Assembly (NCBI GenBank): GCA_934373295.1
Contig: CAKROK010000046.1
Coordinates: 1-17,355 of the forward strand
DNA: 17,355 bases
DNA from: an uncultured Christensenellaceae bacterium
GTDB taxonomy: Bacteria; Bacillota; Clostridia; Christensenellales; Christensenellaceae
Direction of reading: 5' to 3'
Part shown: piece after piece, positions 1 to 7,368 of the stretch
How the letters are laid out: every line of letters starts with the position of its first letter
Position numbering within the stretch: position 1 is the first letter of the stretch
Notes under the pieces: model-generated
Databases searched by the model: none
Seen by the model: the letters and a program-made list of their open reading frames with translations, nothing else
Told to the model about the DNA's origin: nothing
Made by a program: the position numbers and the translations under genes

Positions 1-29
1 GAGCAAGGGTAAAAGCCCTTGCTCTTTTT
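1..29 (+). terminator. Intrinsic terminator at the left edge
   Basis: Arms GAGCAAGGG (1-9) and CCCTTGCTC (16-24) are perfect 9-bp complements around a 6-nt loop, followed directly by five T (25-29). This is a canonical rho-independent terminator for a plus-strand unit that ends left of the window. The stem begins at base 1 and may extend further. The minus-strand ABC operon stops at 39, so the same stem may also end that transcript, but its T-tract side lies outside the window. Confidence 0.9.
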
Positions 30-38
30 ATCTTTGAT

Positions 39-1031
39 TTACTTCATAACTTCTCTCGCCGCATCGGTATACACGACGTTTTCATATGCCGGGCGCTCGG
101 AAAGCTCGCCGGAAAACTCCATGACGTTCATGAGGTTGTTTAGAGAATCCTCTGTGAGCAGAGGGTCGGCGCTCCAAGCGTCTATCTGCCTGTATCTGTC
201 TATCGCGCTTATGAGCAGATCCTCGTCCGTATCGTCAAAGAAGGGGGCGATAGTGCGCGCGATCTCGGCGCTGTCCGCTTCGGCTATCCACTGCTGTGCG
301 CGGTATATCGCGCGGGTGAATGCGGCAATAGTCTGCGGCTCTTTTTTAATAAGCTCACTTCCCGCGAAATATGCCGTGTACGGTATTTCTCCGCTGTCCG
401 CGCCCACAGAGGCCACGACATACCCCGCGCCCTGAGCCTCGAGCAGTGACGCCGTCGGCTCAAACGCCGTGACGTAGTCGCCTATTCCGCCCGTAAACGC
501 GGCGACCATGTTGTTAAATTCGATAGACGTGTCGATGTTTAAGTCGTTTTCCGTAAGGCCGTATTCGTTTAAGACGTATTTTAGCGTCATATAGGGTACG
601 CCGCCCGCTCTTCCGCCGATGAGACGCGCGCCCTTCATCTCGCTATAGTCGAAATTCTCCGATTTTTCGCGCGATATTATGAATGAGCCGTCGCGCTTTG
701 TGAGCTGGGCGAATACGCGCGGATGCTCCGCCTTTCCCTCGTTCACGACGTATATGCACGCCTCCGGCCCCGCGAAGCCGATATCCACCTGACCGGACAG
801 CACCGCCGTCATGACGTTATCCGCGCCGCCGCCGTTCACCAGCTCGATATCCAGCCCCTCATCCTCGAAAAAGCCGAGCGCTATCGCGGCGTACTGCGGC
901 GCATAGAACACCGAGTGCGTCACCTCGCTGACCGTGAGCTTTCGCGTTTCGCCCGAATCGCCCTCACACGCCAACAGCGCTGTGAGCATAAACAGCGACA
1001 ACAAGATACAGATAATTTTTCTTAATTTCAT
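39..1031 (-). CDS. ABC transporter substrate-binding lipoprotein (NMT1/SsuA/ThiY-like)
   Basis: This is the extracellular substrate-binding component of the ABC importer encoded by the two genes upstream. The start is set at 1031: the ATG there follows AAAGGAG by 5 nt, while the in-frame ATG at 1058 has no such site. The resulting 330-residue protein opens with MKLRK, a hydrophobic stretch and a lipobox ending LLAC (Cys about residue 22), so it should be a membrane-anchored lipoprotein. The mature part matches the NMT1/THI5-like, periplasmic-binding-protein type II fold: the early 'FYAPQYAA.A.GFF..EGLDIEL' pattern, then a 'GQVDIGF.GPE' segment. Relatives bind sulfonates, taurine, nitrate or pyrimidine thiamine precursors, and the ligand here is unknown. 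It is the last gene of the operon, 30 bp after the permease. Confidence 0.9.
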   Translation of the reverse strand: MKLRKIICILLSLFMLTALLACEGDSGETRKLTVSEVTHSVFYAPQYAAIALGFFEDEGLDIELVNGGGADNVMTAVLSGQVDIGFAGPEACIYVVNEGKAEHPRVFAQLTKRDGSFIISREKSENFDYSEMKGARLIGGRAGGVPYMTLKYVLNEYGLTENDLNIDTSIEFNNMVAAFTGGIGDYVTAFEPTASLLEAQGAGYVVASVGADSGEIPYTAYFAGSELIKKEPQTIAAFTRAIYRAQQWIAEADSAEIARTIAPFFDDTDEDLLISAIDRYRQIDAWSADPLLTEDSLNNLMNVMEFSGELSERPAYENVVYTDAAREVMK

Positions 1032-1061
1032 ATATACTCCTTTCATATCGATATTCATCGA

Positions 1062-1868
1062 TCATTGCAGCTTTGCCTTTTTTAAGATGAACCGCTCGAG
1101 CAGCGTTATCAGCTCATACATGACCGTCGCGGCGACTGCCAAAAGCACGACGCTCGTCATCACGAGATCCATCTGAAACACCTGTGAGCCGTATGTTATG
1201 AGATAGCCCAAACCCGCCTGTGAGACGAGAAATTCGCCCATTATGACGCCTACCCAAGACAGCCCGACGTTTACCTTTAACGAGCTGACTATGCTTTTAA
1301 GGTTCGCGGGTAATACCACTTTCGTGAATAGCTGACGCTTTTTCGCGCCCATTGTGCGCAGCAGGAGCTGTTTTTCCCTGTCCGTGGATAAAAAGGCGTT
1401 CAACACCTCGAGCACGGTCACGATCAACGATATCGCGAGCGTCATTATTATTATCGAGCCCGTTCCCGCGCCCGCCCAAACTATTATGACGGGGCCGAGC
1501 GCGACCTTGGGCAGTGCGTTCAGCACGACGAGATACGGCTCCAAAATATCGCAGAGCAGCTTTGACCACCACAGCGCAATTGCGATACACGCGCCTATTA
1601 TCGTCCCTAAGACGAACCCCGCGACCGTCTCAAGGCAGGATGTGCCGAGGTGTCTTAAAAGACTGCCATCCTTGGCGAGTCTGCCTATACATGCGATTAT
1701 GCGCGAGGGGCTGCTCATTATGAACGGGTCGATGATGCCCGTATCCGCGAAAAGCTCCCATATTCCTATGAAAAACACGAGCAGAGCTATCCTTAAAAAA
1801 AGAACGAGCCGCTTTCGCCGCTTTAGCCCGTGAAGATAGGTGATCCTCTCCTTAGACGGTTCGCTCAT
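1062..1868 (-). CDS. ABC transporter permease (SsuC/TauC/ThiX type)
   Basis: This is the inner-membrane channel subunit of the importer, in the binding-protein-dependent transport permease family (268 residues, usual length). A transmembrane segment lies at about residues 20-40, with further hydrophobic spans at about 80-100, 112-132, 136-158, 195-215 and 232-255. The cytoplasmic EAA loop that docks on the ATPase is visible at about 164-190 (LLLRTMGAKKRQLF, then VVLPANL). The start ATG at 1868 lies inside the end of the ATPase gene (17-base overlap) and has a GGAGAGGAG ribosome site about 10 nt upstream, so the two are translationally coupled. Family membership is clear, but the substrate is not. 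Confidence 0.92.
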   Translation of the reverse strand: MSEPSKERITYLHGLKRRKRLVLFLRIALLVFFIGIWELFADTGIIDPFIMSSPSRIIACIGRLAKDGSLLRHLGTSCLETVAGFVLGTIIGACIAIALWWSKLLCDILEPYLVVLNALPKVALGPVIIVWAGAGTGSIIIMTLAISLIVTVLEVLNAFLSTDREKQLLLRTMGAKKRQLFTKVVLPANLKSIVSSLKVNVGLSWVGVIMGEFLVSQAGLGYLITYGSQVFQMDLVMTSVVLLAVAATVMYELITLLERFILKKAKLQ

Positions 1869-2613
1869 TTCTTTTCAGCTCCTCTCCTATAATTTCAAAA
1901 TAGCGGTTAAAATCGGGCGAAAGGCGCTTTTGCGTCGCATTATCGCCATCTAACTTTATTTCTATAATATCCCTTACGGAAGATGGGCGATCCGTTAGCA
2001 CTATCACTCTGTCGCTCATGAGAATGCTTTCGGAAATGTCGTGGGTGACCATGAGCGCCGTCTTTTTCTCACACTTTATTATCTTCAAAATATCGTCGCT
2101 CACCTCAGCGCGGGTTTGTGCGTCCAGTCCGGAAAACGCCTCATCCAAAAGCAGCAGCTTGGGGGAAAGCGCGAGCGTGCGTATGAGCGCGACTCGCTGA
2201 CGCATTCCGCCGGATATTTCGCTCGGATACTTGTTTTTAAATCCCGTCAAATTGTATTTTTTTATAAGCCCGTCAATTTCATCGTCCGTCATGCCCGCGC
2301 CCGTTATCTCAGGGCCCAAACGCATGTTCTTTATCGCGTTTCTCCATTCAAACAGCGTGTCGCGCTGGAGCATGTATCCGACGGAGCCGTCAGTCGCGGG
2401 CGGCCTGCCGTAGACAGTGACGCTGCCCGAGGAGGGAGCTATAAGCCCCGCGATGCAGGATAAAAGCGTGCTTTTTCCGCAGCCTGACGGGCCGACTATG
2501 CTCACAAATTCGTTTTCGTATATGTCAAAGCTGATGTCAGCCACGGCGGCTATCTCATCGGCGGGCGTTTGATAATTTATATAAAGATGCTTAACTTCGA
2601 CGATCTTGTTCAT
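1852..2613 (-). CDS. ABC transporter ATP-binding protein (SsuB/TauB/ThiZ type)
   Basis: This is the nucleotide-binding subunit powering the importer (253 residues). All ABC ATPase motifs are intact: Walker A GPSGCGKST (41-49), Q-loop Gln83, signature ISGGMRQR (133-140), Walker B LLLLDE (153-158), D-loop SGLD and the switch His191 in VTHD. The 'LQRDTLFEW' Q-loop sequence and the MRQR signature are usual in the nitrate/sulfonate/taurine subfamily. It is the first gene of the operon. The ribosome site AAAGGAGGTG (2618-2627 on the minus strand) is strong. The final 17 bases overlap the permease start. Confidence 0.94.
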   Translation of the reverse strand: MNKIVEVKHLYINYQTPADEIAAVADISFDIYENEFVSIVGPSGCGKSTLLSCIAGLIAPSSGSVTVYGRPPATDGSVGYMLQRDTLFEWRNAIKNMRLGPEITGAGMTDDEIDGLIKKYNLTGFKNKYPSEISGGMRQRVALIRTLALSPKLLLLDEAFSGLDAQTRAEVSDDILKIIKCEKKTALMVTHDISESILMSDRVIVLTDRPSSVRDIIEIKLDGDNATQKRLSPDFNRYFEIIGEELKRNERTV

Positions 2614-2635
2614 GGCGCACCTCCTTTACTCGCAT

Positions 2636-2663
2636 ATTATGAGCGCGGAATGGGAAGTGTTAA
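2636..2663 (-). promoter_or_regulatory. Putative sigma-A promoter of the ABC operon
   Basis: On the minus strand, TTAACA (2663-2658) and CATAAT (2641-2636) are each one base from consensus, with a 16-bp spacer. Transcription would begin close to 2629, almost at the ribosome site, so the leader would be very short. No conserved riboswitch is visible in this 150-bp divergent region. Confidence 0.5.
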
Positions 2664-2704
2664 GCCAAAAAGCCCCATAATTTGTAAAAAAGAGGTTAAA
2701 GCCC

Positions 2705-2733
2705 TTATCAAGCGTCGCTTTTTATGGTAAAAT
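2705..2733 (+). promoter_or_regulatory. Promoter upstream of RNase J gene
   Basis: TTATCA (2705-2710), a 17-bp spacer and TAAAAT (2728-2733) form a sigma-A-type promoter. An extended -10 TGG (2725-2727) directly precedes the hexamer. It would drive rnj and probably the packed genes behind it, with a leader of about 25 nt. Confidence 0.65.
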
Positions 2734-2763
2734 AAATCAGTATGAATTTAGAATTGGAGGACT

Positions 2764-4464
2764 ATGTTAGTTTTGAAGAAAACTAAGCAAGAATCTAAAA
2801 AGACGGAGGCACAGGAATCTCTTCGCATAATCCCGCTCGGAGGAATTGGTGAGATAGGCAAGAATATGACGGCTATCGAGTGGGGCGAGAGCATGATAGT
2901 GATAGACTGCGGTTTGTGCTTCCCCGGAGAGGAGCTTCCCGGAGTTGACTATGTCATCCCGGACACGACGTATCTCGAACAGAACAGGAAGAAGCTCAAG
3001 GCATTTTTTATTACTCATGGTCATGAGGACCATATCGGCGCAACGCCCTATGTGTTTAAACAGTTTTCAAACGTACCCGTGTTCGCATCGCGGCTGACCG
3101 TCGCGCTTATAACGGAAAAGCTGGAGGAGGCGGGCGTCGAGGGCGTGAACCTCTGCACGGTAAAGGCGGGCGGTACTATCAACATGGGGCCTTTTAAGGT
3201 CGAATTCATAAAGGTCTGCCACAGCATAGACGACGCGATGGGCTTCGCCATACACACGCCGGAGGGCGTGATAGTGCATACGGGCGATTTCAAGGTCGAT
3301 TATACGCCTGTTGACGGAAAGATAATCGACTTAAACAAGTTTGCGGACTTGGGCAGGCGGGGAGTGCTCGCGCTGATGAGCGACTCGACCAATGCGGAAA
3401 ACGAGGGCTATACCGTATCCGAAAAAATGGTGGGCAACTCATTCGAACAGTATTTTCCGGACGCAAAGAGCAGGATAATAATAGCGACGTTTTCCTCAAA
3501 CATCCACAGACTCCAGCAGGTCGTGGATTGCGCGCGCGCGTGCGGCAGGAAGATCGCCTTCGCGGGGAGGAGCATGGTGCGCTTTGCGAACGTCGCGACT
3601 GAGCTGGGATATTTAAAAATGCCGGATAAGATGCTCGTCGAGTTAGAGGAGGCTAAAAAGGTCAAGGACGATAAGCTGTGCATATTGACGACGGGTTCAC
3701 AGGGCGAGCCCATGAGCGGTCTGGTGAGGATGGCGTCGGGCGATCACTCGCAGATAACCATTAAGCCGGGCGACACGGTGATAATATCATCTTCACCCAT
3801 CCCGGGAAATGAAAAATACGTTTCCAGCGTAATAAACATGCTGTATCGCCGCGGAGCGAATATCATTTACGGCAAATCCGCCTCCGTACACGTATCGGGA
3901 CATGCGTGCAGGGAGGAGCTAAAGCTCATGATAGCGCTCACAAAGCCAAAATACTTCATCCCCGTTCACGGTGAATACCGCCACCTCTACTCACATGCGG
4001 AGGTTGCGAAGTCCATGGGCTATAAGGACAAAAACATCTTCATACCCGAGCTGGGGCGTCCGATAGTCTTTAAGGGCAAAAAGGCGGAATTCGGCGAGCC
4101 TGTGCAGGCGGGCGCGGTCATAATCGACGGCTTGGGCATAGGTGATGTGGGCAACGTCGTTTTGAGGGACAGAAAACAGCTTTCAAACGACGGCATGGTT
4201 ATGATAATAGTGAATATGAGCAAGTCCACAGGCAAGCTCATAGGCGATGTTGAGCTCATATCGAGGGGCTTTATATACGTAAAGGAATCGGAGGAGCTGA
4301 TAGAGGGCGCGAAAAAGCTCATAACGGACACCATAAAGACGGAGACGGGCGGGCATATAGACAGGCTCGCTATAAAGGGCAAGGTCAAGAAGGTGCTTTC
4401 GAATTATCTCTATAACAAGACTCAGCGCCGCCCGATGATAATCCCTATAGTCATGGAGGTCTGA
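2764..4464 (+). CDS. rnj: Ribonuclease J
   Basis: Metallo-beta-lactamase/beta-CASP ribonuclease with 5'-3' exonuclease and endonuclease activity, central to mRNA turnover and rRNA maturation in Bacillota (566 residues, family about 550-560). Metal ligands are visible: H85-x-H87-x-D89-H90, H153, D175 in HTGDFKVD, and H402 in the PVHGEYRH motif. The beta-CASP part carries the H376/H380 VSGHA region, and a C-terminal domain follows. The ATG at 2764 lies only 3 nt after GGAGG, an unusually tight spacing. The next possible start is a TTG three codons later, 12 nt from the site, so the exact start is slightly uncertain. Only one RNase J gene is in the window, so whether it is a J1 or J2 type cannot be said. 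A 4-nt gap separates it from the next gene. Confidence 0.96.
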   Translation: MLVLKKTKQESKKTEAQESLRIIPLGGIGEIGKNMTAIEWGESMIVIDCGLCFPGEELPGVDYVIPDTTYLEQNRKKLKAFFITHGHEDHIGATPYVFKQFSNVPVFASRLTVALITEKLEEAGVEGVNLCTVKAGGTINMGPFKVEFIKVCHSIDDAMGFAIHTPEGVIVHTGDFKVDYTPVDGKIIDLNKFADLGRRGVLALMSDSTNAENEGYTVSEKMVGNSFEQYFPDAKSRIIIATFSSNIHRLQQVVDCARACGRKIAFAGRSMVRFANVATELGYLKMPDKMLVELEEAKKVKDDKLCILTTGSQGEPMSGLVRMASGDHSQITIKPGDTVIISSSPIPGNEKYVSSVINMLYRRGANIIYGKSASVHVSGHACREELKLMIALTKPKYFIPVHGEYRHLYSHAEVAKSMGYKDKNIFIPELGRPIVFKGKKAEFGEPVQAGAVIIDGLGIGDVGNVVLRDRKQLSNDGMVMIIVNMSKSTGKLIGDVELISRGFIYVKESEELIEGAKKLITDTIKTETGGHIDRLAIKGKVKKVLSNYLYNKTQRRPMIIPIVMEV

Positions 4465-4468
4465 AGAG

Positions 4469-4810
4469 ATGTATGTCTATGACGCGGCGCGGCTTTTGGC
4501 GCAGGAGCTTAAACGAAGCGATGAGTTTTTAGCGTATAAGGCGCTTAAAGACGAGGTCTATAAGGACGAAACCACAAGGACGCTCATAAAGCAGTATAAA
4601 AAGCTGCAATTTCAATATCAGACGCAGCAGATGAGCGGCATGACGCCGGACGATGCGCTCACGTCGCAGCTTAAAAAATACGGCGAGCTGCTCGGCTTTA
4701 ACGAAAGGGCGGCGCAGTTTTTATCGGCGGAGTATCGCCTTCAGACGATGGTGAACGACGTCTATAAGATAATAGGCGATGCCTGTGAGATAGACCTCGA
4801 TATATTTTAA
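4469..4810 (+). CDS. YlbF/YmcA (Ric-type) family protein
   Basis: Small, almost fully helical protein of 113 residues that fits the YlbF/YmcA family (DUF964-like). In Bacillus subtilis, family members form the Y-complex (YlbF, YmcA, YaaT), which works with RNase Y in mRNA maturation. The visible pattern is typical: an N-terminal 'DAARLLAQELKRSDEF.AYK' helix, a middle helix rich in Gln and Lys, and a C-terminal helix ending in acidic and hydrophobic residues. It has a single Cys (residue 106), so a Cys-rich cluster-binding tail is absent. The start has GGAGG (4455-4459), located inside the end of rnj, 9 nt before the ATG, which implies coupling to RNase J. Which Y-complex subunit it corresponds to cannot be decided. 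Confidence 0.82.
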   Translation: MYVYDAARLLAQELKRSDEFLAYKALKDEVYKDETTRTLIKQYKKLQFQYQTQQMSGMTPDDALTSQLKKYGELLGFNERAAQFLSAEYRLQTMVNDVYKIIGDACEIDLDIF

Positions 4811-4824
4811 CGGGAGAAAGAGAT

Positions 4825-6048
4825 ATGTCATCAGATAGGGAAAAGATCAAAGCGGTGAAATATACGGAAAAGAAAAAGAGCCCGAGCAGGAATGCGCGCA
4901 AGACGGAAAAGACGCCGGCGGGCGCGGTCGCTTGGCGCGTTTTAAAGCCCGTTTTGGGAGTGTTGATAGCGCTCGCGATAGTGGGAGTGGGGCTCAAAAT
5001 CGCCTTTGACTACGCATATGGTCACTACTTTGCGCCCGTCGATAAGAACGACACGACGGTAAAAGAGGTCGTGATAGAAAAGGGCTCGAGCCTTTCGCAG
5101 ATATCAAAGACGCTGGAGGAAAACGGCATTATCCGCAGCAGCACGGTCTTTAAGCTGTATGTCGACTTTTCGGACATGAGCTCAAAGCTGCTCGCGGGCA
5201 CGTTTGAGCTTTCCCCGTCCATGGATTTTGACGATATCGTGAAGGTGTTAAAGCGCCCGACGTCAATAAACGAAACCATGAAGATAACGTTTGTCGAAGG
5301 CTCGACGGCGGAGGACATGGCGGAGCGCACGGCGGAGGTCGGCCTGTTTGATAACAAGAACGACTACCTCAAGGCGGCTAAGACGGGCGAGGAATTTTTG
5401 GATTACGACTTCATAAAGGACGTGATAGTCGCGAACGGAAAGAGCAATTCGAGTAGGGAATATGTCCTTGAGGGATATCTTTTCCCCGATACCTATGAGG
5501 TCTATACGGAGACGGATGTAGCGACGGTCATAAACAAGCAGCTCACGCGCTTTTCGCAGATATTCACGGACGACTATAAGGCGCGTGCAGAGGAGCTGGG
5601 GCTTACCGTAGACCAGGTGGTGACGCTCGCATCCATAATCGAAAAAGAGGGCACGGGCGAGGACATGCCCAAGATATCGGCGGTATTCCATTCGAGACTC
5701 AAAAAGAACATGCCCTTGCAGTCCGACGCGACGCTGATGTACGTTTTAAAGGAAAACAGACTCGTCGTCACGACGAAGGACACGCAGATTGACAGCCCGT
5801 ACAACACCTATAAAAACCTCGGTCTGCCTATAGGGCCTATATGTAACCCGTCCGCGGCGGCGATAGAGGCGGCGCTCTATCCCGATCAGGAAATACTAAA
5901 CGGCGGATATCTGTACTTCTGCCTAGGCGACCCGGAGACGGGCGAGGTGTTCTATTCAAAGACGCTTGAGGAGCACGCGGCCATTCAGGCGAAATACAAG
6001 GATAAGTGGGCTGAGCTCGATAAGAAGAATCAGCAAAAGGAGCAGTGA
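4825..6048 (+). CDS. mltG: Endolytic murein transglycosylase MltG (YceG-like)
   Basis: Membrane-anchored lytic transglycosylase that cuts nascent glycan strands and so terminates peptidoglycan polymerisation. At 407 residues it is somewhat longer than E. coli MltG because of a Lys/Arg-rich cytoplasmic tail (1-38). One membrane span lies at about 39-61, then a LysM-like segment (about 75-140) and the YceG catalytic domain. The catalytic Glu is E273 in the ASIIEKEG motif, followed by the expected 'FHSRL...PLQSDAT..Y' and 'SPYNTY...GLP.GPI.NP' blocks. GGAG lies 8 nt before the ATG. It starts 14 nt after the ylbF-like gene. In B. subtilis the orthologue yrrL also neighbours U32 peptidase genes, which supports the call. 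Confidence 0.95.
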   Translation: MSSDREKIKAVKYTEKKKSPSRNARKTEKTPAGAVAWRVLKPVLGVLIALAIVGVGLKIAFDYAYGHYFAPVDKNDTTVKEVVIEKGSSLSQISKTLEENGIIRSSTVFKLYVDFSDMSSKLLAGTFELSPSMDFDDIVKVLKRPTSINETMKITFVEGSTAEDMAERTAEVGLFDNKNDYLKAAKTGEEFLDYDFIKDVIVANGKSNSSREYVLEGYLFPDTYEVYTETDVATVINKQLTRFSQIFTDDYKARAEELGLTVDQVVTLASIIEKEGTGEDMPKISAVFHSRLKKNMPLQSDATLMYVLKENRLVVTTKDTQIDSPYNTYKNLGLPIGPICNPSAAAIEAALYPDQEILNGGYLYFCLGDPETGEVFYSKTLEEHAAIQAKYKDKWAELDKKNQQKEQ

Positions 6049-6053
6049 GGTCT

Positions 6054-7274
6054 ATGAAAAGGGTTGAGCTGCTCGCGCCTGCGGGCAATATGGAGTGCCT
6101 TAAAACAGCGCTCCATTTCGGCGCGGACACGGTCTATATCTCGGGAAAGAGGTTCGGTCTGCGCGCTTTTGCCGCGAATTTTGACGAGGATGAGATCAAG
6201 ACGGCGTGCGATATGGCGCACGGCATGGGAAAAAAGATATACGTCACGGTGAACGCGCTCATGCGGGATAATGAGCTTATAGGCATGCGCGATTATTGCA
6301 AGACGCTTAGGGATATAGGCGTGGACGCTATAATCGTCTCTGATCCGGGCGTGTTTGTAATAGCGAGGGATATCATCGAGGTGCATTTGAGCACTCAGGC
6401 GAGCACGTTAAACTCATATTCCGCGCGCTTTTGGCACGAGATGGGCTATAAGCGCATCGTAATGGCGAGGGAGGCGACGCTGGAGGACATCAAGGCGATA
6501 AGGAAGAACTGCCCCGAGGATATGGAGATCGAGGCGTTTGTACACGGCGCGATGTGCATAGCCTTTTCTGGGAGGTGCCTCATGAGCTCTGTCCTAACGG
6601 GCAGGAGCGGAAACAAGGGCGCCTGCGCACAGCCCTGCCGCTGGAGGTATACCATACACGAGGCGGGATATCCCGACGACTATTTCCCCATAGAACAGGA
6701 TGAAAAGGGCACATACATTTTAAACTCGCGCGACCTCATGATGATAGAGCACATCCCCGAGCTTATCGAGGCGGGGATAGATTCCTTTAAAATAGAGGGC
6801 AGGATGAAATCCGCCTATTACGTTGCGAGCGTCATAAGCACATATCGCAAGGCGATAGACGCATATTACGAGCAGGGAGAGGACTATTCGGTCGATCCCG
6901 AGTGGGTGAAGGAGCTTGAGCTTTCCGCGACGCGCCGCTTCACGACGGGGTTTTATTTCGGAAACCCGAAGGAGGACGGGCAAGACGTCTCGCGGGACAT
7001 GCCCACGCGCGGGTATACGTTCTGCGCGATAGTAAAGGGCCCGAGGGACGAGCAGGGGCTTTATCCCATAGAGCAGAGAAATCGCTTTTTCAGCGGGGAC
7101 GAGCTGCACGTTCTTTCTCCGAACATGGGCGACGAGAGCTTTAAAGTCGATATAATTTTAAATGAAGAAGGCAATCTTCAGGACTGCGCTCCCCATCCGC
7201 AGCAGCAGCTCAAAATAAGCTGTCCGCTTGAGCTGGGCGTGGGGGATATTTTGAGGAGACGGGATATCGACTGA
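6054..7274 (+). CDS. U32-family peptidase-like protein (probable tRNA hydroxylation, TrhP/YrrN/YrrO type)
   Basis: Member of peptidase family U32. Characterised relatives (E. coli TrhP/YegQ, B. subtilis YrrN/YrrO) are needed for prephenate-dependent 5-hydroxyuridine formation at tRNA position 34, rather than being ordinary proteases. The N-terminus 'KRVELLAPAGN' and the signature region with C168, C175, C191 and C195 (SGRC, GACAQPC) are intact. In the U32 proteins UbiU/UbiV, conserved Cys residues bind a 4Fe-4S cluster, so the same is likely here. I chose the ATG at 6054 because family members begin here. An in-frame GTG at 6045 overlaps the mltG stop and would add three residues, but sits only 2 nt from the GGAG. 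The 406-residue length is normal. The RNA target is inferred from family, not seen. Confidence 0.88.
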   Translation: MKRVELLAPAGNMECLKTALHFGADTVYISGKRFGLRAFAANFDEDEIKTACDMAHGMGKKIYVTVNALMRDNELIGMRDYCKTLRDIGVDAIIVSDPGVFVIARDIIEVHLSTQASTLNSYSARFWHEMGYKRIVMAREATLEDIKAIRKNCPEDMEIEAFVHGAMCIAFSGRCLMSSVLTGRSGNKGACAQPCRWRYTIHEAGYPDDYFPIEQDEKGTYILNSRDLMMIEHIPELIEAGIDSFKIEGRMKSAYYVASVISTYRKAIDAYYEQGEDYSVDPEWVKELELSATRRFTTGFYFGNPKEDGQDVSRDMPTRGYTFCAIVKGPRDEQGLYPIEQRNRFFSGDELHVLSPNMGDESFKVDIILNEEGNLQDCAPHPQQQLKISCPLELGVGDILRRRDID

Positions 7275-7297
7275 AGCAGCCGTTGATTTTTACAAAA

Positions 7298-7357
7298 TAT
7301 ACTATTATTAGATTTACTTATACAATATATTGTGTTATTATAATAGTAATACTATTT
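7298..7357 (+). promoter_or_regulatory. AT-rich structured leader before ftsA, with possible promoter
   Basis: This stretch is almost pure A/T between GC-richer genes. It holds a perfect TATAAT (7339-7344) without a convincing -35 box, a perfect 12-bp palindrome ACAATATATTGT (7322-7333), an outer inverted repeat TACTATTA/TAATAGTA (7300-7307 and 7341-7348), and a short hairpin AATAGT/ACTATT (7343-7348 and 7352-7357). No terminator is visible after the U32 gene, so it may add an internal promoter or control point for ftsAZ. Function is inferred only. Confidence 0.4.
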
Positions 7358-7368
7358 TGGAGCAGGTC

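Noticed and set aside
2614..2763. TPP or other riboswitch in the leader of the ABC operon
   Set aside because: The 150-bp gap holds two divergent promoters and no conserved riboswitch core such as CUGAGA. The predicted leader is too short.
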